Assembly (NCBI GenBank): GCA_004376385.1
Contig: SOJY01000157.1
Location: 1-7,863, forward strand
Source of the DNA: Candidatus Bathyarchaeum sp.
GTDB taxonomy: Archaea > Thermoproteota > Bathyarchaeia > Bathyarchaeales > Bathyarchaeaceae
Length of the DNA: 7,863 nucleotides
Direction of reading: 5' to 3'
How positions within the stretch are numbered: the stretch's first letter is position 1; every line of letters starts with the position of its first letter. The notes beneath the pieces are model-generated. The model was not told the origin of the DNA. It searched no databases and was given only the letters and a program-made list of their open reading frames with translations. Both the position numbers and the translations under genes were made by a program. Below, piece after piece: positions 3,961 through 7,863 of this stretch.

Positions 3961-5637
3961 ATGGAAATGTTCGAAGATGCTGTAGACGTTCTCAAGAAAA
4001 ATTTGGAAGACGCAATTCTCGAGTTTAGGGTCCCTAAGCCGAGGAAAGCTTACGTTCTTCTTAAGCCTGAGCGTCACAGAGACGCGATCTCTTTGCTCCT
4101 GAAACAGGTTGAGAACGCTGAGCTTTCAACCATAACTGGAACTGATTTGGGAAACGAGATAGAGTTAAACTATCACATGGCTTGTGGGGGCACAATAACC
4201 ATCAAGAGCAGGGTTCCCCGAGAAAAACCAGTTATCAGAACGATAACAGACATCCTACCTGGAGCGAATTTATACGAGAGGGAGGTCTTCGACCTCTTAG
4301 GAGTTATTTTTGAGGGTCATCCGAACCTGCAAAGATTAATGTTGCCCGAGAATTGGCCTCAAGGAGACTATCCTCTCAGAAGAGATTGGAAACCTCACGC
4401 TAACCAAGAGAATAGTTTTGTTTCTGAAGAAACTTCACAGACAGAAACAGAAGACCTCAAAGATGCTGGTTCAATAATTAATGTTATTGTGGGTCCTCAG
4501 CATCCCGTTTTGCATGAACCTGAAATGTTCTCTTTCAAGGTTGATGGGGAGACGGTTGTGGATGTTGAGGTGCGCCTTGGATATGTTCATAGGGGAATTG
4601 AGAAAGCGGCTGAACGGATGATGTACTTCCAAAACGTGTATCTGGTGGAGAGAATCTGTGGCATCTGTAATGCTGCGCACACAACTTGTTTCTGTCAAGC
4701 TGTTGAGGACATCGGAAATATTGACACTCCGCCTCGCGCTTTATACTTACGAACGATTATACATGAACTAAACAGGGTTCACAGTCATCTGTTACTACTT
4801 GGAGTTGCTGGTCATTTACTTGGCTTTGAAGCACTATTCCAGCATGTGTGGCGTGACCGTGAGCCCGTAATGGATATAGTTGAACGCATCACCGGAAACC
4901 GGTTGATGAGCGGGTTTAACACGATCGGCGGAGTAAGACGCGATATAGACCCAAACACAATTGAGAAGACCCTGAAGACCGTCAAAGAAGTTAGGAAACG
5001 GACGACTTTCTACAAGAAGGTGTTTGAGGAAGATCCAACATTACGACTAAGAACCGAAGGGGTCGGAGTATTGAGTAGATCTGATGCTCTGAAGTTCTGT
5101 GTTGTCGGTCCTGTTGCGCGTGGGTCAGGAATTGCTATGGATGTCAGAAAAGATGACCCTTACGCGGCATACGAGGAAATTCCTTTCAATGTAGTGAGCT
5201 ACAAAGAGTGTGACACGTGGGCTCGGCTGATGGTCAGAGCCGAAGAGGTGCTTGAAAGCTTAGACATACTAGATTATGCGCTTAGTCACCTTCCCAGTGG
5301 ACGTTTACGGGTTAGGGTTCAACGAAAAATACCTGAAGGTGAGGCTGTTAGCCGTGTTGAGGCTCCAAGAGGCGAACTTATACATTATATTAAAAGTGAT
5401 GGAACTGCCTATCCTTACAGGGTTAAGGTCAGAGCTCCAACCTTAGCTAACCTTATGGCTTTTCCAGATGCAATCCGTGGCGCCTTCATTGCTGATATTC
5501 CTTCTGTGATAGGAAGCTTAGACCCGTGCTTTTCTTGCACTGATCGCATGGCATTCCTTGATACCAAAAATGGTCAGAAATGGCACTGGAGCCTTGATGA
5601 TGTAAACAATTCTAAAAACCGGAAGGCGTTGATCTAG
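3961..5637 (+). CDS. [NiFe] hydrogenase large subunit with fused NuoC domain (NuoCD/HycE-like, group 4)
   Basis: This 558-residue fusion has a NuoC-like domain at 1-145, with the signature YEREVFDLLGV (Y105 onward), EGHPNL (H120) and PLRRDW. An acidic Ser/Thr/Glu linker follows (about 146-170), then the NuoD/hydrogenase large-subunit domain from about 174 (VGPQHPVLHEP) to the end. All four NiFe ligands are present: RICGIC (C233, C236) and DPCFSC (C523, C526). It should therefore bind the catalytic NiFe(CN)2CO centre and reduce protons or oxidise hydrogen, unlike complex I or Fpo NuoD, which lack them. R529 is followed by a 29-residue tail, as in HycE, whose tail is removed after arginine by a maturation protease; cleavage between R529 and M530 is predicted. 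The ATG at 3961 lies 4 bases after the NuoB-like stop; M3 is an alternative start. The fusion resembles formate-hydrogenlyase HycE rather than the separate subunits of Ech and Mbh. Confidence 0.93.
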   Translation: MEMFEDAVDVLKKNLEDAILEFRVPKPRKAYVLLKPERHRDAISLLLKQVENAELSTITGTDLGNEIELNYHMACGGTITIKSRVPREKPVIRTITDILPGANLYEREVFDLLGVIFEGHPNLQRLMLPENWPQGDYPLRRDWKPHANQENSFVSEETSQTETEDLKDAGSIINVIVGPQHPVLHEPEMFSFKVDGETVVDVEVRLGYVHRGIEKAAERMMYFQNVYLVERICGICNAAHTTCFCQAVEDIGNIDTPPRALYLRTIIHELNRVHSHLLLLGVAGHLLGFEALFQHVWRDREPVMDIVERITGNRLMSGFNTIGGVRRDIDPNTIEKTLKTVKEVRKRTTFYKKVFEEDPTLRLRTEGVGVLSRSDALKFCVVGPVARGSGIAMDVRKDDPYAAYEEIPFNVVSYKECDTWARLMVRAEEVLESLDILDYALSHLPSGRLRVRVQRKIPEGEAVSRVEAPRGELIHYIKSDGTAYPYRVKVRAPTLANLMAFPDAIRGAFIADIPSVIGSLDPCFSCTDRMAFLDTKNGQKWHWSLDDVNNSKNRKALI

Positions 5638-6630
5638 ATGGCTCTTGATCTGATTTTTCTTGTAAGGACGCTGGTCTTTCCGGGTTTCATCTTTCTCTTG
5701 GTGCTTGTACTATTTTTTGACTGGTTCGAAAGAAAGGTTGCGGCGCGGTTTCAGAACAGGATGGGTCCCTCTTATGCGGGTCCGTTTGGTATCCTCCAGC
5801 CCATAGCCGATTACATAAAACTGTTTTCGAAGGAAGATATTACCCCAAAGCAGACCAACAAGCTACTGTTTGTGGCAGCTCCAATTCTCGCGTTTTCGTT
5901 CTTTGTTTTTGCTCTTTTCTACATCCCGATTGACGGCTCAAACGTGATTTTGAATTCGAGTTTTGAGGGAGATTTACTTCTAGTTTTGCTTCTGGTAACT
6001 CTTGCTAACTTTGGCATATTTCTTTCTGGTTGGGCTTCTTTGAATCCGTACAGCGGGATTGGCGCAACTAGAGTTCTGACGCAGTTTCTTGGATATGATA
6101 TACCTCTTATTCTTCTTGCGATTGGTCCTGCTTTTCTTGCAAAAAGCTTGTCCATTGTTAATATTACGGCGAGCCAATCTATTCCTTTTGTTCTTCTGAT
6201 TCCTTGGTCTTGTGCCTTGTTTATTATTGTCCTACAGGCTGAGTTAGAGAAAGACCCCTTCGATATTCCTCATGCAGAAACCGAAATTGTAGGCGGTTAC
6301 GAAACAGAGTACAGCGGAAGAAAACTGGCTTTCATAAAACTTTCAGAGGATTTCCAGTTCTTGATTGGTGCTGCTCTTGTAACCGTTTTATTTTTGGGCG
6401 GCTCCAATGGACCAGTGTTGTTTGGGATGCCAGAAATTTGGCATATTTTCTGGTTTATTGTTAAAACGCTTGGAGTAGTATTCGTTTTGGAGTATGTCGG
6501 TAACGTGGCTGCTAGGCTGCGGATAGATCAGGTTGTTCATGGGAACTGGAAATTATTAATTCCCTTGTCTGTTTTGTCTCTTGCTCTTACAATAGGTATT
6601 GAACCGTTGTTGCGGTCGGTGATTGGTTAG
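5638..6630 (+). CDS. nuoH: NuoH-like membrane anchor subunit
   Basis: This 330-residue protein has about eight membrane helices, the usual size for NuoH/ND1 and its hydrogenase homologues (EchB, MbhM, HycD). The first cytoplasmic loop has the family signature FERKVAARFQNRMGPSYAGP, starting at E31-R32-K33, followed by LQPIADYIKLFSKEDITP. The central loop holds ELEKDPFDIPHAETEIVGGY (E202 onward) and then ETEYSG. These acidic residues (E202, E204, D206, D209, E214, E216, E222, E224) line the proton path that links the redox module to the antiporter-like subunits. The ATG directly abuts the TAG of the large-subunit gene, so translation is probably coupled. In complex I this subunit forms the quinone site; with a NiFe site next door, quinone need not be involved and the loops probably only transmit the coupling. 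Confidence 0.95.
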   Translation: MALDLIFLVRTLVFPGFIFLLVLVLFFDWFERKVAARFQNRMGPSYAGPFGILQPIADYIKLFSKEDITPKQTNKLLFVAAPILAFSFFVFALFYIPIDGSNVILNSSFEGDLLLVLLLVTLANFGIFLSGWASLNPYSGIGATRVLTQFLGYDIPLILLAIGPAFLAKSLSIVNITASQSIPFVLLIPWSCALFIIVLQAELEKDPFDIPHAETEIVGGYETEYSGRKLAFIKLSEDFQFLIGAALVTVLFLGGSNGPVLFGMPEIWHIFWFIVKTLGVVFVLEYVGNVAARLRIDQVVHGNWKLLIPLSVLSLALTIGIEPLLRSVIG

Positions 6631-6641
6631 GAGGAAAAAGC

Positions 6642-7037
6642 ATGGCTAAAATACGATTACCCACAATGATAAAGGACGTTGGTTCGTGTATCTTTAAGAA
6701 GCCCTTCACTCGCGAATATCCTGCTGTTAAGGTACAAGTTCCTGAAGGCTACCGAGGCAGACACACTTTTGATCCTGAAAAGTGCATCAGTTGCGGTTTA
6801 TGCGAGCGGGACTGTCCCGCCAAGGCTATTGAGCTTGTGGAAGTGTCTGGAAAACGGATGCCCAAGTTTTACCTTGATCGCTGCATATTCTGTTATCAAT
6901 GCGCGGAAAGCTGTCCAAGGGATGCAATAAAGCTCTCTACAACGTTTGAGATGTCAACAACAGAAAAGAAAGAGCTGCTGATACTCCCAGAGGAATTTAT
7001 TTCTAAGCAAAAAGTCACTACGGACGAGGGAAAATAG
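6642..7037 (+). CDS. nuoI: NuoI-like ferredoxin subunit with two [4Fe-4S] clusters
   Basis: This 131-residue polyferredoxin of the NuoI/MbhN/EchF/HycF type has two classical motifs. The first is CISCGLCERDCP (C48, C51, C54, C58) and the second CIFCYQCAESCP (C81, C84, C87, C91), each ligating a [4Fe-4S] cluster. The N-terminal segment up to about 35 contains FTREYPAVKVQVPEGYRGRH, which matches the NuoI region that docks on the membrane and small subunit (RYP-x-V-x-x-PE-x-xRGRH). The C-terminal 30 residues are charged and lack motifs. The subunit passes electrons between an external donor, most likely ferredoxin because no NuoEFG-type NADH module is seen here, and the small-subunit cluster. A strong Shine-Dalgarno GGAGG (6630-6634) overlaps the upstream stop codon and fixes the ATG at 6642. 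Confidence 0.94.
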   Translation: MAKIRLPTMIKDVGSCIFKKPFTREYPAVKVQVPEGYRGRHTFDPEKCISCGLCERDCPAKAIELVEVSGKRMPKFYLDRCIFCYQCAESCPRDAIKLSTTFEMSTTEKKELLILPEEFISKQKVTTDEGK

Positions 7038-7038
7038 C

Positions 7039-7503
7039 ATGTGGATTGAAACAGTTTTAGCTATTGGCATGATAACCTCTGCGGTTTTCGCGATATACCT
7101 GAAGGAAACCGTGTATTCGGTTTTGTCCCTGAGCACAATGATGATTCTGCTTTCGTTGCTTTACTTCAATCTAAACGCGCCCTTCGCCGCAATCTTTCAG
7201 TTGGCGTTAGGCACTGGAACCGCAGCGGTTTTCCTTCTTGCCGGCGATACGTTAACCAAGAAACGCGACGCTAAAACATCCTCCCGAACGAAAGTCGTGG
7301 GGTTAATTGCTGCTGCTATCCTTTCTATTCCTGTTATTGTTGGAACTGTAGCAATCCCGTCTTTCACTAGCTCATTGGATTTGTCGCTTTCCAGTGCGTT
7401 ATGGGATTTGAGGGCGATTGATGTTCTTGCTCAAGGTTTAGTCGTTTTGACGGCTGCGCTTGGCGTAGTGCTCCTTTTGAAGGAGGAACGGAGGCGAAAG
7501 TAA
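7039..7503 (+). CDS. nuoJ: NuoJ-like membrane subunit
   Basis: This 154-residue protein has five predicted membrane helices: about 3-20, 25-45, 48-68, 84-105 and 126-147. That is the size and layout of NuoJ/ND6 and the MbhD/E-type subunits. The third helix, in the region AIFQLALGTGTAAVFLLAGD, corresponds to the NuoJ helix with QxLVYxGAxxVLFLF, whose bend drives conformational coupling in complex I. Glycines G60 and G62 are in the corresponding place. The C-terminus is strongly basic (EERRRK). The ATG at 7039 is one base after the preceding stop, with GAGGG at 7026-7030 as ribosome site, and the stop is one base before the NuoK-like gene. NuoJ is poorly conserved in sequence, so the assignment relies on position as well as pattern. 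Confidence 0.85.
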   Translation: MWIETVLAIGMITSAVFAIYLKETVYSVLSLSTMMILLSLLYFNLNAPFAAIFQLALGTGTAAVFLLAGDTLTKKRDAKTSSRTKVVGLIAAAILSIPVIVGTVAIPSFTSSLDLSLSSALWDLRAIDVLAQGLVVLTAALGVVLLLKEERRRK

Positions 7504-7504
7504 C

Positions 7505-7834
7505 GTGGATTACATAATACTGTCTGTTACGATTCTGGCGATTGGAATAGTCGGCTTGGTTACGAAGCATGACTTGATAAAATTGTTGATTGCCATAGAA
7601 ATGATCACTGCAGCAGCAACAATGAATTTTGTTGTTTTTGGTTCACTAATGGAAGACTCCTTGGGTCAAGCTTTCTCGATCCTTGCCTTATCTGTTGACG
7701 CCTGCGTAACTGCTGTGGCCCTTGCACTTGCCATCACAATCTACAAACAACTGAAGATTCGTGATGTCAGAGAGCTATCGGAGCTGAAGGAAGAACAGTC
7801 AGAAGAAGAAAACCAACTGGTGGAGGAAAACTAG
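7505..7834 (+). CDS. nuoK: NuoK/MrpC-like membrane subunit
   Basis: This 109-residue protein has three membrane helices (about 2-20, 25-47 and 54-81), as in NuoK/ND4L, MrpC and MbhG. E32 in helix 2 (KLLIAIEMITAAATMNF) matches the essential glutamate of NuoK (E36 in E. coli) in the ion channel. In helix 3 (GQAFSILALSVDACVTAVALALAI), the second NuoK glutamate is absent; D65 lies about one helical turn earlier and could replace it. The pattern Q-A-x(4)-A before the helix-3 core is closer to MrpC/MbhG. After helix 3 there is a glutamate-rich tail of about 28 residues (KEEQSEEENQ), longer than usual. The start is GTG at 7505, one base after the previous stop; GGAGG within the upstream gene at 7482-7486 and GAGGCG at 7491-7496 precede it. 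Confidence 0.88.
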   Translation: MDYIILSVTILAIGIVGLVTKHDLIKLLIAIEMITAAATMNFVVFGSLMEDSLGQAFSILALSVDACVTAVALALAITIYKQLKIRDVRELSELKEEQSEEENQLVEEN

Positions 7835-7838
7835 CACC

Positions 7839-7863
7839 TTGATTCCAGTCGAGTATGCAGCGT
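7839..7863 (+). CDS. Start of the next operon gene, probably a NuoL/M/N (Mrp-type) ion-pump subunit
   Basis: After the NuoK-like stop (7832-7834), the sequence GGTGGAGG (7819-7826) is a strong Shine-Dalgarno. A TTG at 7839-7841 opens a frame (L/M-I-P-V-E-Y-A-A) that runs off the right edge. Only eight codons are visible, so the product cannot be recognised from its own sequence. The identity is inferred from gene order: in complex I and group 4 hydrogenase operons the antiporter-like NuoL/NuoM/NuoN subunits follow NuoK. The operon already uses TTG and GTG starts (NuoB- and NuoK-like genes), which makes the TTG believable. Confidence 0.45.

Noticed and set aside
4471..4698. Minus-strand 75-codon frame inside the large-subunit gene, and similar antisense frames at 3537-3731, 3862-4077, 5919-6177, 6954-7136 and 7367-7570
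   Set aside because: All lie opposite well-supported conserved genes, and none has a recognisable domain or ribosome site; they are reading-frame shadows.
6679..6930. Plus-strand 83-codon frame overlapping the NuoI-like gene
   Set aside because: The overlapping frame contains both complete ferredoxin cysteine motifs and a strong ribosome site, so this alternative frame is spurious.

Overview
The window looks archaeal. The evidence is TATA/BRE-like promoters, at least one probable leaderless start, a PhoU-type regulator with an N-terminal SpoVT/AbrB domain (an architecture known from archaea), and a complex I-like membrane hydrogenase operon. The lineage cannot be read from this sequence alone. 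An uncultured anaerobic archaeon, for example of the Bathyarchaeia type, would fit, but that is a guess. The left 1.5 kb looks richer in A+T and sparsely coding, like an accessory segment. The right 5.2 kb is a compact operon.

Left segment (1-1471). An incomplete helix-turn-helix gene on the minus strand runs off the left edge (1-399). It is divergent from a small winged-helix gene (771-1019). The 371 bases between them hold no convincing gene but are full of ordered repeats. A perfect 15-bp core occurs twice (466-480 and 697-711). Each copy is embedded in the same arrangement of three inverted-repeat arms, although the arm sequences differ, and each copy lies next to the TATA box of one of the two genes. 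Three 20-21 bp direct repeats (495-556) follow the first copy. Downstream of the winged-helix gene, 1020-1471 has no supported gene, but it contains a TATA-like element and several hairpins.

Middle (1472-2641). A SpoVT/AbrB-PhoU regulator is on the minus strand, divergent from the operon. The shared 111-120 base promoter region carries two TTAATTA heptamers spaced exactly one helical turn apart.

Right segment (2642-7863). A co-directional operon begins with two small two-helix membrane proteins of unknown function. It continues with NuoA-, NuoB-, fused NuoC/NuoD-, NuoH-, NuoI-, NuoJ- and NuoK-like subunits, and the first codons of what is probably a NuoL/M/N (Mrp-type) ion-pump subunit at the right edge. 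The NuoD-like half keeps all four nickel-binding cysteines (C233, C236, C523, C526) and a C-terminal tail of the kind removed during maturation. It should therefore be a true group 4 [NiFe] hydrogenase rather than a quinone- or methanophenazine-reducing complex. The NuoB- and NuoI-like subunits carry three [4Fe-4S] clusters that would link the NiFe site to a ferredoxin-type partner, and the membrane subunits would couple this to proton or sodium movement. A recognisable NuoA and a fused NuoCD beside an intact NiFe site give a mixed complex I/hydrogenase composition that deserves attention.
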